From JACOWB01 sp964373665 (GTDB taxonomy: Archaea > Aenigmatarchaeota > Aenigmatarchaeia > CG10238-14 > SCSR01), in the NCBI GenBank assembly GCA_964373665.1, contig CAYJVM010000004.1:1-57130 (forward strand): DNA of 57,130 nucleotides. The letters run 5' to 3'. Numbering within the stretch: the first letter of the stretch is position 1; every line of letters starts with the position of its first letter. Shown in pieces: positions 46,612-55,722 of this stretch. The notes under the pieces were generated by a model, which was given only the letters and a program-made list of their open reading frames with translations, was not told the DNA's origin and ran no database searches. A program made the translations under genes and the position numbers.

Positions 46612-47759
46612 CTTGTACCAGCTTTTCTTTCTAAATAGGTAGGTATATTTAACATTTTATACAAGTCATTTACTTTCCAATAATTCCAAATATGCTTTAC
46701 CCCAAAAGCGTTTCCTATATTTTCCCCTGATGGATAATGTCCATTTCCTACTTCATTTTTTATGAAGTCTAAAATCTCTTGAAGTAATTTTTGTCTTATT
46801 TTTTCTTTCAAATGCTTACTTTTAAAGTATCTCGATCTAAACAAAGAAATTCTAATATTGGATTTTTCATAAACTTCGTCCATACTTTTGAAATAACTAT
46901 ATACGCTTAAATGTAGGTCTCTCAAAATCTCATCATATCCAACACATATTCCTTCTTTTGACTTTTGTTGAACATAATGAAGTATCTTATTCCGTCTTAT
47001 TTCTCTGTCCTTCGTCTCTATATGGATGCTCTTTTCCCTAATTCTTTTTAGAATTTTCTTTTCTTTATCATCACAATACTTAATTAGTTTTTCGTATGTG
47101 AATATCTTTAGCCAAGATGGGATTTGTTTGGGAATACTTGAAGTTGTTGTAAATAGTAAAACTCGATTTAACTTATATCCCACTCTGTATTTTTCCAACT
47201 GAGCTATATCCTTTTTCTTAACTTTTTCGTATTCGCTATAAGCTTTTAGTTCTATGCCAAGTTTCCCCTTTGGGGTATCTAGTAATAAATCTATTCCTTT
47301 TTGATGAGGTTTTGCTACCGATAAAATATCAATCTCTCCTCTCTTCATTATGTTGACTGCTACTCTCTGTAAATCTTTAGCTTTTGCAACTTTGAGCGCT
47401 TGGTTTTCTATTTGTTTATACTGGATATTCGACGCTCTATATAGTTCTTTAATTCCATCTGGGAAATATGTTAACAAGTCCATATTAAATTTTCTTTTTA
47501 TTTCTCTATGTGTTGGGTAGTAACCTTTCTTCACAGATTTTGTAACATATTCAATCAAAGACTTCTTTACTTTCTCTCTCATTCTCTTAGATTTATTTGG
47601 AACCTTCAGAAAGTCTATTTTTAGTTTGTTATATATTTTATCAATAGTCAGATCAAAATCGTATATCCTAAACTTCTTATGTAACTCTGTTCCAGTCGGA
47701 TATTTTCCATTCTCTATGGATTGGTTGACAAAATTTAGTACTGCACTAATCTTTTCCAT
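46608..47759 (-). CDS. PD-(D/E)XK nuclease flanked by four homing-endonuclease-associated repeats
   Basis: A 383-residue protein, AT-rich. Two repeats precede and two follow the nuclease domain. Each has the shape G-(K/Y/H)-YP-(T/S) helix F...YF...LY-(K/R)-x-x-NI (for example ENGKYPTGTELHKKF, KKGYYPTHREIKRKF, SKEGICVGYDEILRD, GNGHYPSGENIGNAF). The core reads RVAVNIMKRGEIDILSV, QKGIDLLLDTPKGKLGIELKAYSEYE, with Asp and ExK of a PD-(D/E)XK site. It is probably a free-standing homing or Mrr-like nuclease inserted beside htpX. Confidence 0.7.
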   Translation of the reverse strand: MEKISAVLNFVNQSIENGKYPTGTELHKKFRIYDFDLTIDKIYNKLKIDFLKVPNKSKRMREKVKKSLIEYVTKSVKKGYYPTHREIKRKFNMDLLTYFPDGIKELYRASNIQYKQIENQALKVAKAKDLQRVAVNIMKRGEIDILSVAKPHQKGIDLLLDTPKGKLGIELKAYSEYEKVKKKDIAQLEKYRVGYKLNRVLLFTTTSSIPKQIPSWLKIFTYEKLIKYCDDKEKKILKRIREKSIHIETKDREIRRNKILHYVQQKSKEGICVGYDEILRDLHLSVYSYFKSMDEVYEKSNIRISLFRSRYFKSKHLKEKIRQKLLQEILDFIKNEVGNGHYPSGENIGNAFGVKHIWNYWKVNDLYKMLNIPTYLERKAGTS

Positions 47760-47842
47760 ATTATTTTATGGCTTGCAATATTTATAACATTCTACTAACG
47801 TAGAATAGAGTTAAACTTTTCTTCTTTAAAAAAAAAAGTAGT

Positions 47843-48589
47843 ATGGTAATGAAACACGATAAAACGCTTTTATTATTGGGAAAAGACGAATCTTATTTGA
47901 TTAAAGCGGGCAATGATATCAATACGAAAAGCGGGATCATAAAATCTAAGGATTTGCTGAAGAGCAGATTTGGCGGGAAGATTAAAACACACTTGGGGAA
48001 GGAGTTCCTTGTTGCCAAACCTACTATTCTTGACATGATTCATAGAAAGTTTAAGCGTGGCGCTCAAGTCATACTACCGAAAGATATGGGAATGATCCTT
48101 GCATACACTGGAATTTCTCCTGACAGCTTGATCGTGGACGCGGGTACTGGTAGTGCATATCTTTCTGTCATGCTGGCGAACTTTTTACCTAATGGTAAGA
48201 TCGTGACTTATGAGAAGGACAAGAGGTTTGTCAAAGTTGCCAATGAGAACATAAAGGTTTCTGGATTGATGAATGTGAAGTTGAAGAGGATGGACATTTT
48301 CAAAGGAATCAGCGAGAAGAATGTTGATCTGGTGACATTGGATCTGCAATATCCTGAAAGGGTTGTAAAGCATGCATACAAATCCCTTAAAGTTGGTGGG
48401 TGGCTAGTTGTTTATTCGCCTACAATTGAAGAGGTAATAAAAGTTTCAAAAGAATTAAAGAAGTATTTTTCTGATATAAAAACTGTGGAGAACATTGTTA
48501 GAGAGTGGAAGACCGACAGGACGACGAGGCCGAGAAATATGGGACTAGTGCACACTGGATGGTTGTTGTTCGCCAGGAAATTGACTTAG
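47843..48589 (+). CDS. trmI: tRNA (adenine-N1) methyltransferase TrmI
   Basis: A 248-residue SAM methyltransferase that makes m1A57/58 in archaeal tRNA. Motifs are GGKIKTHLGKEFLVAKPT, RGAQVILPKDMGMILAYTGI, LIVDAGTGSAYLSVMLANF (SAM motif I) and DLVTLDLQYPERVVKHAYKSL. The N-terminal beta domain is present. Its stop TAG shares its G with the first base of tRNA-Pro. Confidence 0.94.
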   Translation: MVMKHDKTLLLLGKDESYLIKAGNDINTKSGIIKSKDLLKSRFGGKIKTHLGKEFLVAKPTILDMIHRKFKRGAQVILPKDMGMILAYTGISPDSLIVDAGTGSAYLSVMLANFLPNGKIVTYEKDKRFVKVANENIKVSGLMNVKLKRMDIFKGISEKNVDLVTLDLQYPERVVKHAYKSLKVGGWLVVYSPTIEEVIKVSKELKKYFSDIKTVENIVREWKTDRTTRPRNMGLVHTGWLLFARKLT

Positions 48590-48663
48590 GGGTCGTAGTA
48601 TAGCTTGGTTTAGTACCCGCGCCTCGGGCGTGCGGAACCTGGGTTCAAATCCCAGCGACCCCA
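48589..48663 (+). tRNA. tRNA-Pro (CGG)
   Basis: The acceptor GGGGTCG/CGACCCC, D arm GTAT/GTAC, anticodon arm CGCGC-CTCGGGC-GTGCG giving CGG, variable GAAC and T arm CTGGG-TTCAAAT-CCCAG all fold. Discriminator A; CCA is not encoded. There is no intron. Its first base is the last base of the trmI stop codon. Confidence 0.95.
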
Positions 48664-48709
48664 CTTCCGTGGCTAATCACACAATGCTTAAAACTTTTAC
48701 TTAACACAA

Positions 48710-49615
48710 GTGTTTAGTGATTCCGTGTTGAATGCTGCGCAATCGATTATAAGAGGCGGTGTAAGATCATTGAGGCTTGGCAATGCCTGGAATAAGAGAC
48801 TGTATGAAATGGCTTCCAAAGTCGATCCTGATGTCAGGGATTATTTGTTGTCTAAAAGCACAGAAGCAGGACCAAAGGGGTACATAGGACAGGTGTTTTA
48901 CGCAATCAACGGCGGCCGAGATCCAATGGTTTCTAATGCAATTGGTCTGGATTCTTCGGAAATATTGATGGTTTATAGACTTTGTGACGACACGGTGGAC
49001 GTGCCTGAAATGACGAAAGTGGATAAACAGCTGATGATTGAACAATATTGGGATGTGTTTCGCGGTCGGGATTTCGAAGGGTGTAATGTTCCGCAAAGAG
49101 CTGCTGCGTTTCTTGTCAAAGACTTGCACAGAAGATTCTTCAGATACGACAGATTCGCAGCGTCATTCCAAAACCTCATGGGATATTTGATACGCAATCT
49201 CTACATTAGGAACAAAGACGAAGCTCTGACAAGTGCGAAAGGTGTCGGAGCATATTGTATTAACACATTGACTTTATTAACGGATTTTTACGAAGGTAAT
49301 CTGAAAGACAGTGTTGAAGAAGCTGGGAAAAGATTCGGTGCCGCGGCGCAGCTTTTGGACGATCTAGTCGATGCAGAGGAAAACATGAAAGAATGTATAG
49401 ATACTTATCCAGTCCTCAGATTGATGGAATACGCAGACTTGACGAGAATGGGATTGTTTTTGCATGGAATTGACAGGGAAGTTATTGGTTTGGCTTTGGA
49501 GGAATTGAGAGAAGGTGAAGCTGTTTTGGGAACTGAAAGGGAGAGAAGACTATACCGTGATTTGTCTATATTATTGCTTGTCAGATCGATGGCTAGCTAT
49601 ATATTGCGAGTCTAG
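48710..49615 (+). CDS. Class I isoprenoid synthase-like protein
   Basis: A 301-residue all-helical protein. Two aspartate motifs characterise the fold: ILMVYRLCDDTVDVP near residue 87 and AAQLLDDLVDAEEN near residue 225. The first is degenerate (CDDTVD) relative to DDxxD. Substrates could be prenyl diphosphates. It starts at GTG 48710 shortly after tRNA-Pro. Its 3' end overlaps the convergent membrane-protein gene by 45 bases. Confidence 0.7.
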   Translation: MFSDSVLNAAQSIIRGGVRSLRLGNAWNKRLYEMASKVDPDVRDYLLSKSTEAGPKGYIGQVFYAINGGRDPMVSNAIGLDSSEILMVYRLCDDTVDVPEMTKVDKQLMIEQYWDVFRGRDFEGCNVPQRAAAFLVKDLHRRFFRYDRFAASFQNLMGYLIRNLYIRNKDEALTSAKGVGAYCINTLTLLTDFYEGNLKDSVEEAGKRFGAAAQLLDDLVDAEENMKECIDTYPVLRLMEYADLTRMGLFLHGIDREVIGLALEELREGEAVLGTERERRLYRDLSILLLVRSMASYILRV

Positions 49616-50500
49616 TCTTATGCTATTTCTCCACATTTTCCGGGAAAGTAGGAGTTTGACGAACTCGTACATGACGTAAAGCTCCAATGCAAATGGTCCA
49701 TACGCCAGAAATCCCACTGCGGGTATCTCATATATCTTGATGTTCTCTAGTATCGGAACAGTGTAATACCATTTAATGTGGGCATTGTAGTTCCAGAACT
49801 CCCAAAGGAATCCGCATATGTACCCAGCTATCATCAAATAAATCACTAAAGTATAGTTTTTGGTAATGATGTTGTGCAATAACGATTTTTTCCTCACGAA
49901 AATGTAGAGTATGGGATCTATAAGGAAGATGAACCCTGTCCATACATATACCCACATCCACGGCGTAGTTACTGCGAAAGGTAGGAGAATGAATATCACT
50001 CCGACGGCAAACAGGATGTATGCCATAAAGTCGGTGTGTGGAATCTTACTTCTACTTCTCTTTGCAGTGAACAGTTTAAGACAGCCCAAAAATTCCGATG
50101 TCTCTAGGATGGCAGGTATTACGGTGGTGAAGGCAATGCCACCCATTAGAAAAGTTACCAGTCTCGACTCGGGAAGGTTTACGTAATACCAGCCTTGGAA
50201 CTGGGCGAACTTGTTGTAGATTTCGAAAATGAACCAAAAGTTGATTGAGACAAGGGACATCATGAAGAGTTTGTGACGTTTGTTGACCAGATATGAGCTG
50301 CCTTTTATCGCGTAGACAAAGCTGTCAATCAGAAGAATATAACCTATCCACACAATTGCTGTGAAGAAAGTGGCGAACGGCTGTATCTGGAGCAGCATGG
50401 TAAATTGGGCGAATAGTATGATGGTTGTCCCAGCTATCCCATACCATCTGAACATGACTATAATTTGGGAATTATCTATTTTAGAATTGCGGTTAATCAT
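49571..50500 (-). CDS. Polytopic membrane protein with internal duplication (309 aa)
   Basis: About eight hydrophobic helices. Two segments repeat: NFWFIFEIYNKFAQFQGWYYVNLPE in the first half, and GFLWEFWNYNAHIKWYYTVP then YEIPAVGFLAYGPFALELY in the second. W-E-F-W-N and E-x-P-A-x-G-F recur in bacterial homologues that I recall but cannot name. Location next to an isoprenoid synthase suggests a lipid or carotenoid-related role, but that is inference. Confidence 0.5.
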   Translation of the reverse strand: MINRNSKIDNSQIIVMFRWYGIAGTTIILFAQFTMLLQIQPFATFFTAIVWIGYILLIDSFVYAIKGSSYLVNKRHKLFMMSLVSINFWFIFEIYNKFAQFQGWYYVNLPESRLVTFLMGGIAFTTVIPAILETSEFLGCLKLFTAKRSRSKIPHTDFMAYILFAVGVIFILLPFAVTTPWMWVYVWTGFIFLIDPILYIFVRKKSLLHNIITKNYTLVIYLMIAGYICGFLWEFWNYNAHIKWYYTVPILENIKIYEIPAVGFLAYGPFALELYVMYEFVKLLLSRKMWRNSIRLDSQYIASHRSDKQ

Positions 50501-50513
50501 CTATCTATAGAAT

Positions 50514-52706
50514 TCAAAACTTTTGCAAAGTAGCCTGTTTCTCCTCTTTAACTTTTACATCGTCGCCCAATTGTTTTTTCACACTATTTGCAATCTTCGA
50601 ACCCAATATCCTAGATAAATTTTCTATTGGCGTTTTCTTCAATTTGTCCAAAGTCGTAAAGCCGGCATTAAATAATCTTCTAGCTCTAATTCTTCCAACA
50701 TCTTTCAGCTTTACAAGGGGTATCAGCTCCTCTCGAATTCCATATTTCATCCTTACTCTCAGTTTCCTCACAAGCGTGAGGATGCCCTTATGTCCTTCTA
50801 ACAATGACAGCTCGTGCAGCGCATAAAGCAGCCAATCAACATTTCTCAGTCTGGTGGACAATTCACCTGGGGCAACATTGAATCTATTCAATATCTGGTC
50901 TTCGGTCATTTCGTTAATCCAAGAACTGAGTATCATTGATAGCTTCACCGACTTTATGAAATCATCGAACTCTAGATCAAACTCTTCCGGAATGTCCTCT
51001 AAAATGCTAGATCTGTTCTTCAGAAGAAACTGTTCCAACTCTTCCATCTCTCGCAACCCAACAGACAATAAAGGCCTCATTTCAATACTGTTCGACAATA
51101 GCTGTAGGAAGCTCAATTCGTTAACTTTCCTTTTATTAATCGTTCCAAGAGCTTCTATAAACTTGCGTCCTGTTAGCGGATCCAGATAAAGTTCAGATAT
51201 CCTCTTCCCTATCCTAGTTGCAGTCAGCTTGTCGCCTTTCTTTGCAATGAATTTCCATTTTGTTAATGACTCTACAATTTCATCAATCTTCTGCTCCACT
51301 AACGACATGTCTCCATACTGGTGGGCGTAAAAGGTTCTGGAGAAAAATTTCATCAATGTCTCATGGGAACTAGAGAATCCACTCGCAATCAAGGAAAGTG
51401 TGTGCATTCTCAATGCCGGCTCTGATGCAAGTTTGGACCTTATCTTCTCTGGTTCTCCGTAAATATAATGTTTTATCAAGTCCTTCGCATCGCCCTCAGT
51501 CTTTGCAAGCAGTATAGATTCGCCGAAACTGTCGTATGTGGGCCTTCCTGCCCTTCCGACAAACTGCTTGTACTCAAGAACAGGGATGTACATCGAACCT
51601 ACCCCGGGGTAATATCTCTTAGCATCCCTTATAACGACCCTGAATGCAGGAAGATTCACGCCCATCGCTAACGTCGGTGTCGCGACAATGGCTTTAATCA
51701 GGCCGTTCCTAAAATTCTCTTCTATCAGCCTCTTCTGTGCGCCAAGAAGTCCTGCATGGTGGAATGCGACTCCAGCCCTGATGCACTTGGCCACTCGCAC
51801 ACACTGTCTCGTAGGACTCTCCAACACACTTTCTATCTCACCTGCCAATTTTTGTAATTGTGGAACCTCGCCTTTCTTCAACTCGAGCTTTGTCGTCTGG
51901 CATAACCTCTCCGCAAGGCTCTCTGCGTTTTTCCTCGTGGATGTGAAAAATAACGCCTGCTTGTCCAAGGAAATCGTGTTCTTCACTATAGAATTTTCTA
52001 CATCGGTCTTGTCATCAATTTCGTAACCTTCCTTGTCATCAAAGTGTATTCTTGAATTGAACGAAACCCCTTCGTAAAGCTTCACGGGCCTGAAATCGCT
52101 GAGTACCAATGTCGAATTAGTCCACTTGGCAAGCTCATCAGCATTGCTTATGGTTGCAGACAAGCCCAGAACTTGCGCCTGAGGAATAAGCATCTTGAGC
52201 TTTGTCAACAAAACTTCCAGCGTAGGCCCGCGTGAAGTGTCGTCAAGCATATGAATCTCGTCCGCGATGACAAGCCTGATCTTGCTAACCCACTGAATAT
52301 TATGCCTCAACAGGCTTTCGAATTTTTCAGTCGTCATGCAGATGACATCATAATCTGCAAGCCACTGGTCAGATGAATCATAGTCGCCGATACTAATAGC
52401 TGTCTTGTAGTCCTTGCCGAAAAAAATCTTAAAGTAATCATACTTTTCATACGCTAACGCAACGAGCGGAGCTATGTAAACTGCCTTAGTTCCTTCGAAT
52501 TCTGTAAGGGCGTGAACCATTGCCATGGTTGCAATCAACGTCTTTCCGCTTGCAGTCGGCAAAGAAAGGATAAGGTTCTTTCCCTTAAACAATCCTTTCT
52601 TTACAATGTCAGCCTGAGGAGGATATAATGCTTTAATCTTCTCATCCTTCAGCCTTTCAACATACTTTGCCGGTATGCCATGGCTAACCAGATCTTCGAG
52701 TTGCAT
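50514..52706 (-). CDS. Hel308-type superfamily 2 DNA helicase
   Basis: A 730-residue Ski2-like helicase: LPTASGKTLIATMAMVHAL (motif I), VIADEIHML (motif II DEIH), LGLSATISN (motif III), ATPTLAMGVNLPAFRVVI (motif V), YKQFVGRAGRPTYD (motif VI). The winged helix and ratchet domains and the C-terminal helix-hairpin-helix (KLKDVGRIRARRLFNAGFT) follow. Hel308 unwinds lagging-strand forks at damage. It is divergent from kae1 and shares an AT-rich promoter. Confidence 0.95.
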   Translation of the reverse strand: MQLEDLVSHGIPAKYVERLKDEKIKALYPPQADIVKKGLFKGKNLILSLPTASGKTLIATMAMVHALTEFEGTKAVYIAPLVALAYEKYDYFKIFFGKDYKTAISIGDYDSSDQWLADYDVICMTTEKFESLLRHNIQWVSKIRLVIADEIHMLDDTSRGPTLEVLLTKLKMLIPQAQVLGLSATISNADELAKWTNSTLVLSDFRPVKLYEGVSFNSRIHFDDKEGYEIDDKTDVENSIVKNTISLDKQALFFTSTRKNAESLAERLCQTTKLELKKGEVPQLQKLAGEIESVLESPTRQCVRVAKCIRAGVAFHHAGLLGAQKRLIEENFRNGLIKAIVATPTLAMGVNLPAFRVVIRDAKRYYPGVGSMYIPVLEYKQFVGRAGRPTYDSFGESILLAKTEGDAKDLIKHYIYGEPEKIRSKLASEPALRMHTLSLIASGFSSSHETLMKFFSRTFYAHQYGDMSLVEQKIDEIVESLTKWKFIAKKGDKLTATRIGKRISELYLDPLTGRKFIEALGTINKRKVNELSFLQLLSNSIEMRPLLSVGLREMEELEQFLLKNRSSILEDIPEEFDLEFDDFIKSVKLSMILSSWINEMTEDQILNRFNVAPGELSTRLRNVDWLLYALHELSLLEGHKGILTLVRKLRVRMKYGIREELIPLVKLKDVGRIRARRLFNAGFTTLDKLKKTPIENLSRILGSKIANSVKKQLGDDVKVKEEKQATLQKF

Positions 52707-52720
52707 GAATAGAATATCTA

Positions 52721-52727
52721 TTTATAA
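52721..52727. promoter_or_regulatory. Shared TATA box TTTATAA
   Basis: It lies 24-30 bases before kae1 ATG 52751 (leaderless spacing) and about 15-21 bases before the helicase start on the other strand. Confidence 0.45.
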
Positions 52728-52750
52728 TATTTCTATTTGATACAGGTAGT

Positions 52751-53725
52751 ATGATAGCGCTGGGGATCGAGTCCACTGCTCACACTCTTGGTATAGGCGT
52801 GGTTAATGAGAATTGTGATATTTTAGCTAATGTTCGGGACATGTTCAAGCCTCCTGTAGGCAAAGGTTTCATCCCTAGCGACCTTGCAGAACACCATATC
52901 AATATGGCGTCACAACTGCTTTCTGCTGTCAAGGAAAAGGTTGATTTATCTAATGTCGATGTCATTGCCTTTTCCAAAGGAATGGGGATTCCGAATGCGT
53001 TGAAAGTCGGCGCGGTCCTTGCCAGATATTTGTCAAGAAAATACGACAAGCCATTGCTTGGGGTAAACCATGGAGTCGCGCACATAGAAATTGGAAAGGC
53101 GAAGACCAGTTCAAAAGACCCTGTTGTAGTATACCTTTCTGGCGGGAACTCGCAGATACTGGCCTACTTAGATGGCCGCTATAGGGTGTTTGGTGAGACA
53201 TTGGACATACCAGTGGGCAACGCATTTGACGTCTTGGCACGGGAAATGAACCTCCAGATGCCTGGTGGTCCTGAGATAGAAAAACTTGCATTAAAGGGAA
53301 GTTTCATTGACTTGCCGTACACCGTCAAAGGGATGGATATGTCATTCAGCGGTCTGCTTACCGCCGCTTCTGACAGATTAAAGAACTTGCGTGAGGAAGA
53401 CATTGCATATTCCTTTCAGGAGATAAGCTTTTCCATGCTCTCTGAAGTTACCGAACGTGCTCTAGCTCACACAGGGAAAAATGAGGTTCTTCTGGTGGGC
53501 GGCGTCTCTGCAAACAAGAGGTTGCAGGAAATCATGAATACCATGTGTGAAGATAGGAATGCGGAAATGCACGTTGTACCGCAAGAGTTCTCTGGGGATA
53601 ATGGGATAATGATCGGTTGGAATGGGGTCTTGGCTTATGAAAGCGGTCGGAAGGGCGACATAGCATCAAGTGGCGTAAAACAAGACTGGAGAACCGATGA
53701 TGTGGAAATTACTTGGATTAGATGA
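52751..53725 (+). CDS. kae1: tRNA N6-threonylcarbamoyladenosine synthase subunit Kae1
   Basis: A 324-residue ASKHA-fold protein of the KEOPS complex that makes t6A37. Visible blocks are LGIESTAHTLGIGVV, PSDLAEHHINMASQL, VNHGVAHIEIG with the metal ligands His107 and His111, YLSGGNSQILAY, ETLDIPVGNAFDVLARE and VGGVSANKRLQEIM. The A-x-T-x-GPG turn reads AFSKGMGIPNALKVG. Bud32 is not fused. The stop overlaps the PRC gene by 8 bases. Confidence 0.96.
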   Translation: MIALGIESTAHTLGIGVVNENCDILANVRDMFKPPVGKGFIPSDLAEHHINMASQLLSAVKEKVDLSNVDVIAFSKGMGIPNALKVGAVLARYLSRKYDKPLLGVNHGVAHIEIGKAKTSSKDPVVVYLSGGNSQILAYLDGRYRVFGETLDIPVGNAFDVLAREMNLQMPGGPEIEKLALKGSFIDLPYTVKGMDMSFSGLLTAASDRLKNLREEDIAYSFQEISFSMLSEVTERALAHTGKNEVLLVGGVSANKRLQEIMNTMCEDRNAEMHVVPQEFSGDNGIMIGWNGVLAYESGRKGDIASSGVKQDWRTDDVEITWIR

Positions 53726-53981
53726 GTTCGCTTTCGCTTATTATTACAAAGTCCCCAACTGACTTGACGGACGTGAATGGGATGAGCATCCTGCCATTGT
53801 CGTCTGACTTTAGATTCATATCGGTCAGGTGTTTTGTAGCCTGGTCAACCACTATATTTAAAAGCTCGCCACTTTCAGTTATAAAGTCTATATTGGTCAC
53901 TATACCGAACTTTCTTCCTGTCTCTTCACTGATTATGGTCTTTCCTACCAGGTCACCAGCTCTGATTCTGTTGTCAGCCAT
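53718..53981 (-). CDS. PRC-barrel domain protein (87 aa)
   Basis: A small beta-barrel: IRAGDLVGKTIISEETGRKFGIVTNIDFITESGELLNIVV and MLIPFTSVKSVGDFVIISES. Single PRC barrels in archaea are of unknown function; related domains occur in RimM and photosynthetic reaction centres. Convergent with kae1. Confidence 0.85.
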   Translation of the reverse strand: MADNRIRAGDLVGKTIISEETGRKFGIVTNIDFITESGELLNIVVDQATKHLTDMNLKSDDNGRMLIPFTSVKSVGDFVIISESELI

Positions 53982-54023
53982 AGAACTCTAACATATTATT
54001 CGTCTTATAATTTAATAAAGATT

Positions 54024-54551
54024 ATGGTTCGGTCCTTTATAGCCATTCCGCTTCCCGACGAAATCAAACAGCATGTCTCGGACGTGCAGAAACGCCTTGA
54101 GAAACTTCCCATAGACGCGAAATTTGTGGAAAAGGATAACCTGCACATAACCCTTTCATTTTTAGGAGACAGGAATGATGTTGAGATAAGGAACGTCTCT
54201 AGAGTTTTAGACGAGGTATGCTCCAGGCATAGGAAATTCACTGCCAACATTAACAACATCGAACTTATACCTAACGAAACCTACCTTAGAGTGATTTCCC
54301 TCGATACTGCGGACGCGGAAATGGAAAGCCTGAGGATTGACATATCCAAAGCCATAGAAGGCGACAGCAAGCCTTCACACCTAACTCTTTGCCGGGTAAG
54401 AAGCGTGGGTGACAAGCATCTATTCAAAGCGGGCTTGCAGACAATAAAGGTGCTGCTGTCCTTTGAAGTGAATGAAGTTGTCCTATTCGAAAGTAAGTTG
54501 GGCGTGCATGGCCCAGTGTACTCAGTCTTACACAAAAGCGCTCTGGCCTAA
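54024..54551 (+). CDS. thpR: RNA 2',3'-cyclic phosphodiesterase (2'-5' RNA ligase-like)
   Basis: A 175-residue 2H phosphoesterase: RSFIAIPLPDEIKQHV, DNLHITLSFLGD (first HxTL) and PSHLTLCRVRS (second HxTL). It opens 2',3'-cyclic phosphates, or ligates 2'-5' in vitro. Length is normal. Its 3' end overlaps the convergent CBS gene by 24 bases. Confidence 0.95.
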   Translation: MVRSFIAIPLPDEIKQHVSDVQKRLEKLPIDAKFVEKDNLHITLSFLGDRNDVEIRNVSRVLDEVCSRHRKFTANINNIELIPNETYLRVISLDTADAEMESLRIDISKAIEGDSKPSHLTLCRVRSVGDKHLFKAGLQTIKVLLSFEVNEVVLFESKLGVHGPVYSVLHKSALA

Positions 54552-55325
54552 CCTTATTAGGTTGACTATGTCCCTCTCGGTAATGATCCCGATAAGCCTG
54601 CCTTCCTTAACAACCGGTGCACCGCCGAAAGCGCTTCTGGCAAACAGCTTTACTGCATCCCGTATGCTGTTTTCCTCAGATAGTGTGTAGACTGAAGTTT
54701 TCATTATGTTGGATACTAGCTCGCTCATAGACCCAATGTTAAAATTCCATATCCGTAAATGGTCTAGTATGTCATGCGACGTCACGATACCCACAAGTCT
54801 CTTGTCCTGGACCACTGGAAACCTTCTATAGTGTGTGTTTATCATGCTCTTAGCGCAGTCGAAGACTGTCATATGTGGACTGGTAAAAAATGGCTTTTTG
54901 GTCATTACGTCATGAACAGTGGGGTATTCCTCAAATCTTGCCAACTGGAGGCAATCTCGCTCGTTAACCATACCTACAAGCTTCTTTCCTGAGACTATAG
55001 GCATGCCGCCGACATTGTATCTTTTCATAATTCTAACTGCATCTCCTATGCTGGATGTTATGCTACACGAAACGGTGTTTTTTCCTACAAGTGAATCTAT
55101 CCTTGTTTGAGGTGCATGCCCATTCAACACCGCATTTATGATGTCTGTCTGTGTCAACACTCCAACTAAAGTTTTATCCTTGCTTATAATTGGAACCCTC
55201 CTGTGTTCAGACATGACCCCTGATATTTTGTGGATGTTGTCATTATGCATGCTGATCCTGTGATTTGTATTCATGATCAATTTCACTTTTTTATCCAAAT
55301 CTACCAGAGTCGTAGAAGCTTGCAA
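54528..55325 (-). CDS. CBS-domain protein (four CBS motifs)
   Basis: A 265-residue protein of two CBS pairs. RVPIISKDKTLVGVLTQTDIINAVL, GGMPIVSGKKLVGMVNERDCLQLARF, RRFPVVQDKRLVGIVTSHDILDHL and GGAPVVKEGRLIGIITERDIVNL each end with the typical V-G-(I/M)-(I/V)-(T/N)-x-x-D. Such proteins sense adenosine nucleotides. No enzyme domain is attached. Confidence 0.95.
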   Translation of the reverse strand: MQASTTLVDLDKKVKLIMNTNHRISMHNDNIHKISGVMSEHRRVPIISKDKTLVGVLTQTDIINAVLNGHAPQTRIDSLVGKNTVSCSITSSIGDAVRIMKRYNVGGMPIVSGKKLVGMVNERDCLQLARFEEYPTVHDVMTKKPFFTSPHMTVFDCAKSMINTHYRRFPVVQDKRLVGIVTSHDILDHLRIWNFNIGSMSELVSNIMKTSVYTLSEENSIRDAVKLFARSAFGGAPVVKEGRLIGIITERDIVNLIRLGQSAFV

Positions 55326-55362
55326 CTAGAACCACCGTAAATGAGAATTCGGTTTTGTAGTA

Positions 55363-55686
55363 TTAATCATTAGTAAAGCTTTCCAACGGAACACCGTCAT
55401 TTAAATGAATCACTTTTTTCGGCGGCAACACCCTGATCTTATTATAGCCGAAATCGACGACTACGAAAAAAGGAAAGCCTTCAAACGTGTCCTTTTCATA
55501 CCCGTAGTAATAGAAGGTTTTTTTACTTGTCGACTTGATTTGGAACAACACACAACTGCTGTTTTTCAAGCAGATGAGGTCCGCCTCACCTAGGCTCGCG
55601 CCAGCCCGTATCACGGTCCACCCCTTCTTCTGAAAATGCAGCCTTATCTTCCTCTCCACCATGTACCCTTTCCGCTTGTTTGCCAC
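55363..55686 (-). CDS. hjc: Holliday junction resolvase Hjc-like
   Basis: A 107-residue PD-(D/E)XK nuclease: ANKRKGYMVERKIRLHFQKK (catalytic Glu in ERK), GWTVIRAGASLGEADLICLK (Ala-Gly-S-x-G-x-A-D), CVLFQIKSTSKKTF (QxK). GTG 55686 is chosen because it gives the KRKG start typical of Hjc and has TTAAAATATTTAA upstream; ATG 55752 would run into the divergent gene. Hjc resolves four-way junctions. Confidence 0.85.
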   Translation of the reverse strand: MANKRKGYMVERKIRLHFQKKGWTVIRAGASLGEADLICLKNSSCVLFQIKSTSKKTFYYYGYEKDTFEGFPFFVVVDFGYNKIRVLPPKKVIHLNDGVPLESFTND

Positions 55687-55722
55687 AATTAAATATTTTA
55701 ATCTTAAGATAAAATGATGATA

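Noticed and set aside
51688..52026. 112-codon plus-strand frame opposite the helicase
   Set aside because: Antisense shadow of conserved helicase motifs.
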